Assembly (NCBI GenBank): GCA_037013495.1
Contig: CM072806.1
Coordinates: 32,676,001 to 32,740,000, forward strand
Direction: 5' to 3'
DNA length: 64,000 nucleotides
Origin: Hippophae tibetana
Lineage: Eukaryota > Streptophyta > Magnoliopsida > Rosales > Elaeagnaceae
Both the position numbers and the translations under genes were made by a program. This document shows, piece after piece, positions 21,651-35,076 of this stretch (the stretch's first letter is position 1; every line of letters begins with the position of its first letter). Under the pieces are notes generated by a model. It saw only the letters and a list, made by a program, of their open reading frames with translations, had not been told where the DNA came from and ran no database searches.

Positions 21651-23505
21651 CTGTCTAAATTGAGAAATTTGATGTGTGTTGTCGGATTCATATCGAATTA
21701 GATTGACATATTCTATAGTCAAAACGGATTTGGAGTTAAAAATATATAATTTATTTGGATTCGAATTAATAGATTTGATAATATGGTGTAATTTGACCTA
21801 GATCGAATTATTATTATTAAAATTATAAATAAATATATATTGTATTTATAATTTTTTATATTTAAATATTTCACATACTACAATTGTAATAAATAATTAT
21901 TTTATTTAAAAAAATAAATATAAATGTTAAATCTCTATACTAATTTAATAATTGTCACATTTTCATTCATTTGATTTTCTTAGTTGTGACTATAAATAAT
22001 AAATTTTATTAAAAATATATAATTTAAAATTTAAATGTTGTATATATATCTCGTTTTATATACAATAATTTATAAATAAATTTCAAAATCAATCAACCTT
22101 ATTCTATTTGAAAAATATGCTCTGCTCTAATTTAGATGATTCAGATTGAATTTGATTGGTGAAAAACATGCAATTTCGATATGTTATTCATCTCTAATTA
22201 TATCAGTATTCACAATTTAATTTGAGTTAACCTTATATCACAATATGTTAAAGTCACTCTTCGTAGCACTATTCAAGTTTTTTTTAATTCCTATCTTTAC
22301 ATTAACATATATACATGTATAGAATTTTTACATTGTTACAAATGTGTGTAAAATTTTCACAATGCATATGAAAGATTTACAAATCCTCCTAATTTTTTTT
22401 ACCCTTCCACCAACCATGAGACTCGCATCTTAAAATAATTACACATTACGAAATAATCATATTGTAACTACGTTTGTGAGTTTCGTTAATTTTGGGATCT
22501 ATTTCATGTGATTTTCAATTTTTTTCCTATTAATTCAATTCATGTTACTATTGTCATTTTTATTACACTAACCAATCGAACATGCATCGTACATAAAAAA
22601 AATTAAATTTAAAATATTGTAATTAACCATCATATATTATAATTAATTTAAATTACATATAAAAATTTAATTTAAAATGAGTTTAATAAAAATTCATTTT
22701 TTGGGCATCTATTTATGAGATTTTATTTTTTCTATTTTGTAACATAATTAACTCAAAATATCAATAATACCTCAAATTAAAACACAAAATCAAAGTAATG
22801 AAGTTGAAAATAAGGTAAAGTTAAAAGGTATACAATGAGTAATCTCATACTAAGACATAAAATCGCCAACAATGGTAATAACATTCAATAACTTTTACAA
22901 CTTTAAAATTTATCTAATTAAATGAAGTTTTATTTATCTTTCAAAACATTTAATTTCATATTTATTAAAACAACTATATACTTGGATGTATAACTATAAA
23001 ATATATTTCAAACTAAAATATAAAATAGAGAATTACTTTGAAATCATTTTCTCTGTTTGCGATATATGTATTAATATCTTAATACATTTGACATATATTA
23101 CATTCATAATTATGAGAAAAAATGTAAAAAATATTAAAATTCTCAAAATATTAGACATCATTATGAAATTTTAGAAGTGGGTAAAATGTGAGTTTCTTTT
23201 TATAACTTTTTTAATTGTATTTTATGGATTACAATTATTTTTAGTATACTAATTTAACATATATATTTTTATATTTTTTATTTGACAATAATTGTCCATA
23301 GAGGGCAATTCATTTGTCCCACTTTCAATATCCTATTATATTTTTCATCAATACACGATAAATATGTGAATAAAAATTAATGCTTTTTTTAATAAACTCC
23401 ACATTTTAAACCATATTCATCCATATGATTGTTGTATATTAGTGGCACATATAATGAGATACCTAAAGAGTGACATATGAATTACACTCATAATGCTTGA
23501 TTATT
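21651..23505. other. AT-rich intergenic DNA
   Basis: The part at 21650-22200 resembles a dispersed plant repeat (blocks such as TCGAATTAGATTGACATATT and GTTATTCATCTCTAATTA). The rest is simple AT-rich sequence. No gene is supported; the 62-codon frame at 22986 is lysine/isoleucine-rich and typical of AT-rich DNA. Confidence 0.5.
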
Positions 23506-23509
23506 TTGA

Positions 23510-24420
23510 TTTTATCTTTTTAAATTTTTACTAAAAGAAAATTTATTCATATATTAAATGATAATTATCAATTTCATTGATTCTTTCATTTTAGGAGTCT
23601 TTTTATTTTCCATTTTAATTATCCAACTAAAAGATAACTTATACATATAATCAATTATTTTTATACTAAATTTAATTTAAAAAATAAATTAAAATTTAAC
23701 ACATATTTAGGATATTTTAAATTTTCTCTTTTAATACCATAATAACATACAGTTATTATAATGTTCATAAATATTTTTTTAATTTTCATTAAGAGAGAAT
23801 TTATAAATTTTAAATATATTTCAATAGAATTAATTATTTAAGAAATTTTCTAATTTTTCCTTTCTATTTCCCACAATCAATTATTTTTAACACTAAATAT
23901 AACTTAGAAAACAAAATAAGATTTAACACATATTTAAAAAAATTTAATTTCCAATAACAGACAATTAATATAATCAATAAATTTTCCCTTTATAAATTGC
24001 CATTAAAAGAAAATTTGTAAGTTTTAAATCTATTCACATAGAATCAATTATTTTATAATTGTTTTGATAATTCATTTTAACTCACTCACTAAAAGATAAC
24101 TAATATATATAAATAATTATTTTTACGCTAAATATAATTTTAAAATAATATAAATTTAAACATATTTAAGAGACTCTTGATATTCTATTTTAATTTTGTA
24201 ATAATTATTATGTTCATAAATATTTTTATTTTTTCATTTTAAACTTTTACTAAAAAAATTTATAAATTTTAAATTTATTTATATAGAATCAATTATTTTT
24301 AAAATATTTTTTTCTTTTAATTCCTTTACTAAAAGATAATTAATACATAGAACTAATTATTTTTTACACTAAACATAATTAAATAAATAAATTTAATTTA
24401 ATTTATATTTAAATTATATT
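23510..24420. repeat. Diverged tandem repeat, unit about 235 bp, four copies
   Basis: The marker ACTAAAAGATAAYT, followed by CAATTATTTTTA and a CTAAATATAA-like block, recurs at about 23622, 24087 and 24327. A related block lacking the first marker sits near 23870. A second marker, GTTCATAAATATTTTT, recurs at about 23763 and 24212. Spacing is 232-240 bp. Copies have drifted strongly. Confidence 0.6.
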
Positions 24421-25408
24421 ATATATGAAAATACATTAATTAATGGATGACATGTCTCATATGAAAATACACTGGTACATGATGCAAATCATAGCGAGAA
24501 TTTGTCTAAAAAAGTCATATTTTTTATAATAGTTTAAAAAAAAGGTTAAAATTGTTTTTAGTTTAAAAAAGGTCACATTTTAACCTTAAACTTGAAAATA
24601 TATATTTTAATCAATTTTATTTAACAAAAATAAAAAAATATATTAACTCTATTTTACAAAACATAATTATTATAAACATAAAAAAATATTAACACTTTAT
24701 AAATTTATAATTAATTTTAAATACACAAATCTTTTTTATCATATTATATATTAAAGTTTTATTTTAAAAATAAAAATAATTTATTTTATAATAAAATAAA
24801 TATAAATTTATACAAAAATGATATGTTAAGCATTTTGATAATTCATAAATAATATAATACATTATTATTATTATTATTATTATTAAATATAATTATAATT
24901 ATATTTAATAAAAATTATAATATTAATTATAATTATGATATAAAAAATAATATTCATAAAAATAATTAAATTATTGAAAAGATTGAAAGTCTCTATATCC
25001 AACTTTCTAAAAGATATAAATACAAATATAGAACATTTTGACGCAAATTTTGCGTCAAAATATTATCTAATATAATAATATTATAATTATTTTTATTATT
25101 AATATAATAAAATATATCTAATTAATTATATTTTAATATTTAAATAAAATTATAATAATATTAGAGATATGTGTTATAATGTAATCTATTTTTTAATTTT
25201 TTAATTTTTTAATCTTAAATAATTTAATTTTAAAAAAATATCAATAATTTTTCTTAAAAATGGTTGTAACTATATAGTAAAACTTTCAATAATTTAAAAT
25301 TTTATAATTTATTATTATTATTTTAAATTATTTTATAATAAAATTTTGATAAGTTATTTGTTATAAAAAATTATATATTTTTTATTATATAAATATAATT
25401 TATTTTTA
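24421..25408. other. Extremely AT-rich DNA
   Basis: Nothing coding is visible. Includes an ATT trinucleotide run near 24863. Confidence 0.7.
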
Positions 25409-25672
25409 TTTATAATACAAATAAATTATTATTTATTAAAATTTAGTAAATGGGGATATTTTATTTTTGGTTTTTTTTTAAGAAAATAAGAAGAAGAAAA
25501 AAATATGACTAAAAAATAGGGGAGAAAAGAGAAAAAAAAGTTTATAATAAAAATAAATTATTATTTATTAAAATTTAGTAAATGGGGATATTTTATTTTT
25601 GGTTTTTTTTAAGAAAATAAGAAGAAAAAATATGACTAAAAAATAGGGGAGAAAAGAGAAAAAAAAAAAAAA
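25409..25672. repeat. Recent 132-bp tandem duplication
   Basis: Units starting at 25409 and 25541 are almost identical (shared AAATTTAGTAAATGGGGATA, GACTAAAAAATAGGGGAG). They differ mainly by a GAA indel and the length of A-runs. High identity against the diverged neighbours points to a young event. Confidence 0.9.
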
Positions 25673-26128
25673 AGTATACAGTTTGGTTTTTTCAAGAAAA
25701 GAAAAAAAAGTGACCGAAAAAGAGGGAAGGAGAGAGAAAAAAATATATAGTTACTTTCAAATTGTTGAATAGGTTTCAATGTGTTCTTTTTTAAACTAAA
25801 AACAATATTAGCTATTTTTTAAAATATTATAAAATATATGCCTTTTTAAAAAAAATCCCCATCATAGTTTTCTTTCCTAACTAAACGGTCAAATTGAAAC
25901 ACACTTACACATGGACATTGGACAAACTCAAAACAAAGCTATTGAAGTAAAAACCACATTAACAAAGAATTGGCTGCAAACATCTAGCTTATCCCGAGAT
26001 GCACGGAGGAAAATTCTGCGGGCTTATACTGATAGACATTTTTGTCTATAATTATAAGCAACCTATAATGTACATAAACACAAAATTGTGCTCATAACAT
26101 AAAAGCTAATGTACAAAGTCATGTGAAA
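25673..26128 (-). other. Downstream flank and likely 3' UTR of the NAT gene
   Basis: The DNA between about 25850 and the stop codon at 26129 is less AT-rich and probably contains the 3' UTR of the minus-strand transporter gene. No clear poly(A) signal stood out. Confidence 0.45.
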
Positions 26129-29100
26129 TTACATAAACCTTGTGGGCATATATTCATGTAATCTAAGTGGTAAACTGTAGAATTCTTCATTTCTAACATC
26201 TCCTTTTCTATGCTGAAAGGCTCTCCACCATGGAATTCCCCTGTCGTCCACTGCATACCGTGCTTCTAGTGTGCTATCAAGCAGTGTTCCCACGATCAGG
26301 GCAACCATTGGGGGTGAAGAGAAAATCGTGTTCAATATGTCATCGAACTGAAAACACCGAAGAATTAACATTACATCATAGACTAACCCGTCATTGGAAA
26401 AGAAAACAAGACTGATGTATTGTATCTCATAATTTCACAAAGTTGCATGGATGCTGAACATTGAGCTCATGGATTGCAGGATATAAGAGTGTTATATGAA
26501 GAATATACTTACCCATCTACCATCTGTTCGGACAGGCCCATGACCATCTGGGGTGGTGTTCATAACAAAATATTGAGGAATCGAAATCCCAAGGAACAGT
26601 GAAAGCCCCAAAACGTATATATTTCTCATGGAATTGTTGTTTGTGAACTGTACGAACGAGATCCCAATAGCAGCTGCAAATAGAGAAGAAAGGAAGTAAG
26701 AGTTGTCATTCGGAACAAATTTAAGACCAACACCAAAAAAAATGGATAATATGGAGAAACCTAATGGCCACTATCTAGGGAAGTGAAGTCAAAGTTTCAC
26801 AAATAAATAATTATGAGTAAAGACAAAATAATAATTAATGAGAATATAAAAATTTAAGTGGTTCGACTTTTAATGTGAAAATTCTAATCCACACACTCAG
26901 AAAAAATTTACCAATACATCCAATTGAATACTAAACACACTAATATTCAATAGTCACTCAAAAAATCAAATACCAAGCAAGCTCACAAGCTCTCTGATGT
27001 AGCAAATCTGTAACACAAAGCAGGTATAATTATTCAGAATTTGCTAACTGAATGACGAGTGCACAAATTCAGAAACCAAGCCTTCAATTGCTTTACACAC
27101 AAAACGAAGGAAAACCCTTCAGAGAGTGTCAAATTGTTTGGGTGTCAAAGGATGAAGATGATTATAATTCAAAAGATGGCTTGACGGGTGATTGAATGGC
27201 TTGGTGGCTCAATGGCTTCAAAACTCTATTTTTTCTTCTCAACTCCCACAGCTGGAATGAATGAGGCAATATATATTGATCTCCTAGGGATTCGTGAAAA
27301 TGCTAATTACTTGGGCAACTTCCCATAAGCAAGCGAAAAAATTATAAAATTGCCATCATGCTTGAACCAAAACTATGACGTTTTTGAGCCACTAAATAAC
27401 AATAAAATTTTACCACATATGGCATGCTTACTCTATGCCTAATTGTACAACTAACAATATAACCCAGTTGTGTATAAATGTGCAAGGAACTTGGATTTCA
27501 TTTAAAAGGTTAACCTATTAGAGTAGTCTAAGTTCTTATTAACCCATGTATTACCTCATGTGACTTTATTCGCATATACCAAAAAAAAATGAAAATATGT
27601 GAAAAAAGTTGTGTTTTTGCAAGAAAGTGGGATGATTAGTCAATGAAGAGGAGAGAGAGAGAGAGACTCTACAATATAGTATGCTAACTTACCAACAATA
27701 CCATATAGAACACAGTAAATGGCAGCAAATATTGGCAAAGGAATAGATGCAAAGAAGGCACCAAACTTTCCTGCATGGGATGAGGTAAAATGATTACAAA
27801 AAATTGTGGTAATAAATGTAGGAAAATACCAAACAAATCAAAATGGAAATAAGAAAACAAACCAAATATTGAGAAGAAGATCATGAAAGCAGTTGATATC
27901 TGCACCACTCTTCTGCTCCCTATGTTTGTCAATCCAAGCAAACCAACATTCTCACTGCAGTACCATTTGAATACGGTAAAAACACAATTTCTCTTCTATA
28001 ATCGTTTTAATATCTCAATAAGGTTGATATAGCAGGACAAACCAAGCTCTTATTTAGTTGTAAAAATAATGAACAAGAGAAGAAATAAAGATAACAATTT
28101 ATGCATGCATCATACACTTTCTGATGCATGTATCATACACTTACTGATGCATGACAACATGCTCTTTAGCATATAGGAATTTATAAAGAAAAATAGCAAC
28201 TTCATGTCAGAACAATCTTACAAAAAAGTTTAAGAATGGCCAGGAAAAAAAAAAAAAAACTAGTTCCTTACACAGATACAGTAGTACCAACAACAGCACC
28301 AAATATCCCTTCGAGGAGCATACCAATACCCTACATTTAGAAACATAAAATTTCATCTCTATGTTCTGATTGAGAAAACATTAAGAAGGCTACATTTTGC
28401 CACTTTTAGTCATGGATAATATTGAGGCTATGTTTGATAACAATTTCAATTTTTATTTTCTAATTCCTCAGTTTTAGAACAAATATGTATGAAAAGTGGT
28501 TTGATAACTGAATTCTAGTTTCAATTATCAAAAGTAGAAACTGGAAATTAGATGTTTCATGTTTGATAACAAATTTCTAATTTACAATTTTAACTTTTTA
28601 AGCTCTAAAATTCAATTTTAAACTTATTATTTATATAATCTAATAAAAAGAATTTCTCTTTGATCATTTTGAGTTAGATTAACTATATATGGGTAATTAG
28701 TTTTTTAAATGTTAGGAAAGAAAAAATATAAATTCTTCCAAAATTTACTATGTTAAAATTTCAAAATTTGATCAAATTTCAAAGTTGAATTTCAAAATTT
28801 GGGAATAGAAACTGGAAATGTGTAATCAAACATAATTAATTTAAAGATTTATAAATTAAATTGAAAACTGGAATGGCTATCAAAGGAGCCCAAGTGTTTT
28901 GGGTGAGAGGGTAGACAGAGAAAACTGTAACTGAACCTGCAGTCCAATACTTCGGCTTAGAACATGTGCCGGAGGGGCTGTAGCACCAGAAAGCCGGGCT
29001 GCTGCAAAAAATGCTCCAGTTGACTGCATTGAAGTTCATCATTTAATTACATTAGAGAGACCAAAATCAAAATTGAGGGTTTTAGTTTCTTGATCAGTCA

Positions 29101-32100
29101 TATAGATACTTCAAAATTTCAAGTTTTCATTAAGTCATATAGATACTTCAAAATTTCAAGTTTTCATTAATTCATCTGATGCGTTAAGTAGGGAAAATTT
29201 TCAAAGTTGTTTTGAGATTGAAAAACAAGTTGTTTTTTAATTATAAAAAATGACAATAAAATCCACTAAGAGGAAATTAAATTACCTCTGCAGAAGCAAC
29301 AATAGCTGCTCCCATCATACCAAAGACATGGCTTGCCCTAAATATCGGCGTACCCCATTGGAAGGGGTATGGGATTTTAATCCTATAACGTTATCAACAC
29401 AAAATAATGTACAACAGGGAGGATTAGGATAATTAATCTAAATGCATATATTACTATTTGGCCATCAGAAGGACATACCAAGGAGCAGATGAGATGAGGA
29501 ATGTGCGATCTATGCGGCAACTAAGTTTAGTTTGCTCTCGGACATTGTTATAAGCACCAGCTGCAGTGAGAATAGAAGCAAAAGCCCAGATAATACCAAT
29601 GCACATAAGCAAAGCAAACCTTTCGAGTATGTGATTGGCATGAGAATGTATGCGCTTCAAGTACTGCAACAAAAGACAAAGAACTTATTGCTATACTTAG
29701 AAAGAGTCCAAGCATCCAAAGTGGTAAAATTAACAGCTATGTTACCTGTTGGGAAATTATCAGAAGAATCAGCATTGGCAAACCAATCTCCACACAGTTA
29801 GCAAGCTGAACGGAACTTGATATCATTGTAAAGCATATTTGATCATTTTATTTAGAAGTAACAGAATAAATTGGTCGGATATTTTGCACGTAACATTACC
29901 AGTGGAAAACCCCTAGCAAATAGACCAAGACCCACCACACAAACCATTGGGACAATAGAAATGGGACTAAAGAACCTGTGAAGAAAAAAACAGAGAGAGA
30001 AAGAGCATAACCACTAGAATAAAATGGCAAACATAAATAAGAAATCTGATGTCTAATGAACGTGTAACAAGCAAACTTCATTCATATTTAAGATATGTTA
30101 CCTTGTTAAGTTTCCCCATGCGGTACTAAACCCGATGATGATGTTGACAAAGGAAGAAACAATTAGTGATCCTTGAATAGTTCTCATGGTGTGCACAAAC
30201 CTCTGCACCCATACAAGGTGAGCCGTGTCAAACATTCTAAACTGAGATAGGTCTCAGCTGTTAAAGAGGAGAATTCAAAATAAATTAGCAAATGCATGTG
30301 TTTAAGTTCTATGTATGTAGACCTTTGAAATGGGGCTGAACATAAAATGTGCGTTGCACAATATAGCAACTGGACAACCCCTACTTTTCACTGTAACTAC
30401 ATCTTCATCTATCAAGCTCCAATGTTTTCTTAAAATTATAAGTTATAGCATATTTCAATTGCCTAAATAAAAGAATTAGTGAAATGCACATTAAATTTTC
30501 ACACCTATTTGAAATATAAGAGTAACAATGAGAAAAGAGATGCGGATTCCTAGCCCCCTCAAAGAAAATTTTGTGTAACATTTATGGAACTATAAACAAA
30601 TTACATGCATAAAATAGAACTATATCCTCTTAATTTTAAGTTTGAGATTTTTACCACTTAAAAATTCACCATCTATATTAAAAAAAACTTATTATCAACT
30701 CGATAATTTAAACATATTTACACTTAAATAAGATATCAATGTATATATATATATATTAACTTTTTCAATGAAGAGAAAATAGTACTATTTTTTTTACTAT
30801 TTATATGATATCCTTCCTGAATTCAAATTATACATCTGTCAATAATTGAGAAAGACTAACATAAATCAAACAATGATGCAACACAAGGATGCAAGTCAAT
30901 TAAGTATGCCAAAGTGCATAGCCAATTAATAGTGCAATGAAAACAAAAAGGAGCAAAAATGAAAAGAAAAAAAAATCAAATAACCAAGTTCCCCTTCCTT
31001 TCTTGTCACATACATCATGTTCGTTAACAAAGTCTCTATCGTTATAGTTGTTGATAATTGATAACACCGGCAGGGTGAAAGCGAATGAGGCATTCATCAC
31101 AACCGGTAGCCTAGATCCCAGAAGCGTTTGAAATAGTGTGTTAAATCCTCCCATAAACAGCAAAGTTTGAATTACACGAGCTTTATCACCCTATTCAAAG
31201 GAGACAATAATATGCTAAGATCATATCACAGTATATTCCACAAAATATAATTCTCGTCAGAAGATCAAAGTTAACAAAAAAAATAATATTGATAAGGTAG
31301 GAAATAACTCACATGATCTCCACCCATTCGAGGCACAAGTGAACTGGCAATCAAAACTATAGTTCCAAGCATGATAATATAGTGTTGAAAAGCTAGTATT
31401 AATGCTTCAGCTGTCAAATCCAATTAAATAAAAATCTAATCAATTGCAGAATACACCATAACCCAAAAGTAGACCCAATTTGCATCAAACTGGAAAATTT
31501 GCTTGTCAAAATTTCAATTTTTTTTGCCAGTGTAAAAGTGTTTTGCCAACTTGGTTGCTGCAAGGTACTGGATGAGACGCTCATAATCACTCATAGTGGA
31601 CTTATTTTGGAATCAGGAACTGTTCCTTTTCATTTTCTTGTTTTTGAAGGAGGAGAGAAGGAGGGTGGGAGGGAGGGAGGGTGGGGAGGGGGGATCTTCG
31701 GCAGGAATGACATAACTGTTGGAAAATGGACATTATCCATGGTGAAATGTTATTTTGGGTATTGTTTTGAGTGGAGTGATCTCAACTGGTTTGCTTTGTA
31801 CTCTTGAGGGATTCGAAATCATATGTTTACTTCTCAAATGTAACCCATTAAAACGTTTTACTTATTTATTTATTTATTTCATTTTATTGCCATTTAATCT
31901 ATTAACATGGCTACTTGAATTATAATTTGAAGGTTATTTCTCTATAATATATGTAAAGCCTAAATCATGTCTTATAAGTTTTTGGACAAAATTTTTGCCC
32001 TTAGCATCTTAGTAATTGTATAATTTATTTAGGATTCTTATTTTCTATCAATTAAGTAACAAATTATTATTATTTTAAATACTGATTTTTTTTTATCAAT

Positions 32101-33239
32101 TATGTAATAAATTATTAGTATTTAAAATACTAACAATTATCTCAAATGTTATTTAAAATATTAGTTCCTTTTTTTAGATAATATAACAATACTATAGTTT
32201 CAATTAAAATAAAACTTAGTAGTAACTGTTTTAATATTTTAATAAATTACGTGCAACACACGTGTTTATGACTAGTTCATTGAAACGTTTGGACTGGAAT
32301 AATAGCTCTCACATAATTGAGTAATTAATTCTTTCATTTCTATATATTAGGGAGAAGATATGGTTATCGTCAAGGATGAAAGGGGGGAGGGAAGAAAAAA
32401 AAAATCTCTTAATTCTTTTCGGTCCAAAATTCTTTTAAGTTCTTTGTGATAGAGTTCGGATGCTTGAAAGTTTACTGGAGCAGCTTACAGAGTTACAGTG
32501 GTGTACATGTTTGCAGCTCATCTGATCGTTTTATCATAATTTTCAATGTCTCAAACACTCACATAAGAGGCAAAACTTATTTTAACGGGGTAATACACAT
32601 TCAAGTTTGTTATTAGTTCTTGTAATTTACTTTGTTGTTCTTATATTATCACAAATTTATTTTACTAACAATAACTTCAAATTTACTGAAACTCACATAC
32701 TGAAAACAGAAATAGTGTCTTCTTTTTTTTAATTATTGAAGGATAAACAGAATTAGTACTACTCATATTCAAAGTTTTGGCATGTAATGAATTGAAAAGA
32801 TACTCAGAATCAAGAATAATTAAAAGGAGATCTGCAGATTTCATATGAAAAAAAAACCCCTTAAAAGTTTTGGAATCTTTAAGATCCTCTCTTCAATCCC
32901 ACCTCAAAGTCTCGAAGAAATGATGCAGCTATTAGACTTTTAAAGTAAAATATACTTCTCTTTTCAGCAGCTATACAAAGTAATACTATAAAAAGTAAAA
33001 ACCAATGAACAATCCAATCAAAAAGGCAAAAATTGCAAATAAGATTCCTGAAAATTAAAAAAAAAACATAGAAAGAGAGACTAACGCCATGAGGGATTGG
33101 AATGGATGCAATAGTGCAGATGTTGAAGTTGCTCGGCAGGAGTCCAAATGGGTCCTCTTGCCGCACCAAGTGGAGCTAGTGGCGGCGCTGAGGCAACCTG
33201 GGTTGGTGGTGGCTGATGGTGATTTCCAGTTTCCACCAT
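26129..33239 (-). CDS. Nucleobase-ascorbate transporter (NAT/NCS2 family)
   Basis: Fourteen exons on the minus strand, all GT-AG: 33086-33239, 31313-31410, 31014-31190, 30102-30202, 29900-29975, 29746-29805, 29479-29663, 29286-29382, 28937-29023, 28272-28330, 27863-27954, 27693-27770, 26513-26673, 26129-26347. Phases agree and give 547 residues, normal for plant NATs. The N-terminus starts MVETGNHHQPPPTQ and leads to LHYCIHSNPSW. The QH motif is in LILAFQHYIIMLGT. Other landmarks are MRTIQGSLIVSSFVNIIIG, NCVEIGLPMLILLIISQQ, FQWGTPIF, and the signature ENVGLLGLTN, whose last position is N where the family usually has R, K or G. The tail is NEEFYSLPLRLHEYMPTRFM. NATs are multi-pass membrane carriers of purines, uracil or ascorbate; the plant substrate is often unknown. 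No frame break is seen. Confidence 0.95.
26800..27456 (-). mobile_element. Solo-LTR-like insertion in a NAT intron
   Basis: The intron between exons 26513-26673 and 27693-27770 is enlarged by a block with LTR features on the minus strand: a TGTTAGTTGTACAATTAGGC start at 27456, a TATA-like ATATATATTG near 27268-27281, and a GTGGTTCGA stretch (at 26860 on +) common near plant Copia LTR ends. The far border and target duplication are not certain. Splice sites on both sides are intact. Confidence 0.5.
28106..28157. repeat. Short 25-bp tandem repeat in a NAT intron
   Basis: About two copies of a TGATGCATGTATCATACACTT-type unit. Confidence 0.6.
29097..29170. repeat. 37-bp perfect tandem duplication in a NAT intron
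   Basis: Two copies begin GTCATATAGATACTTC at 29097 and 29134. Lies between exons 28937-29023 and 29286-29382, with no effect on splice sites. Confidence 0.9.
31648..31696 (+). other. G-run cluster (possible G-quadruplex) in NAT intron 1
   Basis: The plus strand has five or more runs of three to six G within about 40 bases (GGGTGGGAGGGAGGGAGGG type). The NAT transcript carries the C-rich complement, so any quadruplex would form on the DNA template strand. The overlapping 102-codon frame at 31499-31807 is glycine-rich only because of this tract. Confidence 0.75.
31941..32275 (+). mobile_element. Small Helitron-like element, copy 2, in NAT intron 1
   Basis: About 335 bp. The 3' end has ACGTG-CAACA-CACGT, a 5-bp stem with 5-base loop, then eight bases, then CTAG followed by T. 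That is the Helitron 3' pattern of a short hairpin 8-12 nt before CTRR and a host T. The 5' end TCTATAATATATG is Helitron-like but is preceded by C, not the usual A. Matches 6116-6431. No coding capacity. Confidence 0.6.
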
Positions 33240-33330
33240 CTTTTTTTCCTTCTTGTTGTATTGTTCTGGTGTCTAAGTCTAGTTACTGTGTTCTTATGCT
33301 TGTTTTGTTTTCTGATTTCGGATTTTGATT
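33240..33330 (-). promoter_or_regulatory. Probable 5' leader of the NAT gene
   Basis: Purine-rich minus-strand sequence directly before the start codon, less AT-rich than the DNA beyond 33340. A start site was not identified. Confidence 0.4.
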
Positions 33331-34980
33331 TCTTAAGTAATAATATTATCTAATAAATTTTATTATTAAAATAATAAAATATATAAATTATTTAATTAAT
33401 TTTAATATAATTATTATTAATAAAATACTTTTATAATGATAAAAATTTATATCATATATCTATTCTTATTCTAATTTGTAAATCACCGACCTCATGTGCA
33501 AATAATAAATTATTAATAATGAAAACGCGGAAACTGAACGAAAGTAAATCGAGTCAAGTGGGTTTGAGTCAATTATTTATTTATTAAATTAATAAGATAT
33601 TTATGCAGATTGCTCCTTCCCATAAAATACACAGAACCTAGCAAAAAATATATTGGGAATTGAAGGATAAATAAAAATGAAAAATGAAAAATGAATAGTG
33701 ATTAAAAAATGTTATTTATTATTTATAAAGTATATTTCTTATTAATTAAATTATGTTTTATATAATTTTTTAAAAAATTATATTAATTTTAAATTTTATT
33801 AATACAAAAAAGAATAAATAATTTTTTTAAAAAAGAGTTTAAGAATTGAGATTAAAGTTATTGTCGTATTTTGAGGAGCAGAAACAATTATGGTTTGTAT
33901 GCGTAAAACAGAACTGAAAGCGTGAGTTTTAAGCCTTAACACTATTCAAGTAGCTTTTGAAACTTTCTATGTCACATTCTTAAGCAATCCAAAGTTTCAA
34001 ATTTATCTTTCCGTGCAAATTTTCGGTCTTGTAGTAATAATATATAATAAGATGATATTTTAAATAAATAAAAAGTTAAAACAATAAATATTAAATATTT
34101 AATTTTTTTTTATAAAAAATACTCTATATTTTATCAATAATTATTATATTTAATATAGATAGTATTAAACGTAAGTAGTTATAAGAATAAAATATATAAA
34201 TATATAATTTATATATTTTTCTTATAAGAACATATTTCTTGTTTATTTTATATATATATATATATTAAAAAATACATGTTAAAATATAGAACATTATTAG
34301 TTTAAAAATATATTGTTTAAAAAATGTTTAATTTTATACGTTTTTTATATTATATACTTATGTTTAATAAATATTATAAGTATGTATTATATTTTTATAA
34401 TATATAAATAAATATAAATTAGTTACTCACATATTGTTATAAAAAAAAGAAATAAAAAATCTCAAAAATATAAATTTGAAAAAAAAAATTGAAAAAATTT
34501 TGGAAAAATTTAACAATAATATTTATTACTTTTAAAATAAAAATTTTCATTAAAAAATTGAACAAACATTAGCAAAAAAGAAGTTAAGAATATCAAAAGA
34601 TTTTAAATAATGGAGAATAAATATAATAAAAACAAAATGATCCCCAACACACACATACACACAAAAATTAGAGAAATGCTAAATTCATAGGACTTTATAC
34701 TTAATGCAATATATATATATATCATATATTTCTAAAAGTTATAATTTTTTATTTTTTGTTAAAATAATATTATCACATGTTAACTAGTGTTTTAAATTTA
34801 GATTAGATGTTAACAAGATTCATGATACAATCTATTAATTTCAAAATATATCTCATCTTTTCTCATTCAATTTTTATTTAGATGAGATGGTAATTATACA
34901 ATACTAATTGAGATATCTTATTTATTTCTAATGGATTTAAATGAGACAAGTAAGAATAAAAAATAATATAAATTATAATA
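33331..34980. other. AT-rich intergenic DNA
   Basis: Separates the NAT gene from the transposon nest. No gene or clear repeat border was found. Terminal inverted repeats of the MULE-like element were searched for here by eye and not seen. Confidence 0.6.
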
Positions 34981-35076
34981 CATGAATATTTATACTATAA
35001 CATCCATTTTCTCTCAATCGTGTCACATCATCGTTTCATGGGAAAAATTTACATTTTTTCCCTCATATGGTTTATT

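Noticed and set aside
31499-31807. 102-codon plus ORF with a glycine-rich middle
   Set aside because: It lies in NAT intron 1 and its composition comes from the G-run tract.
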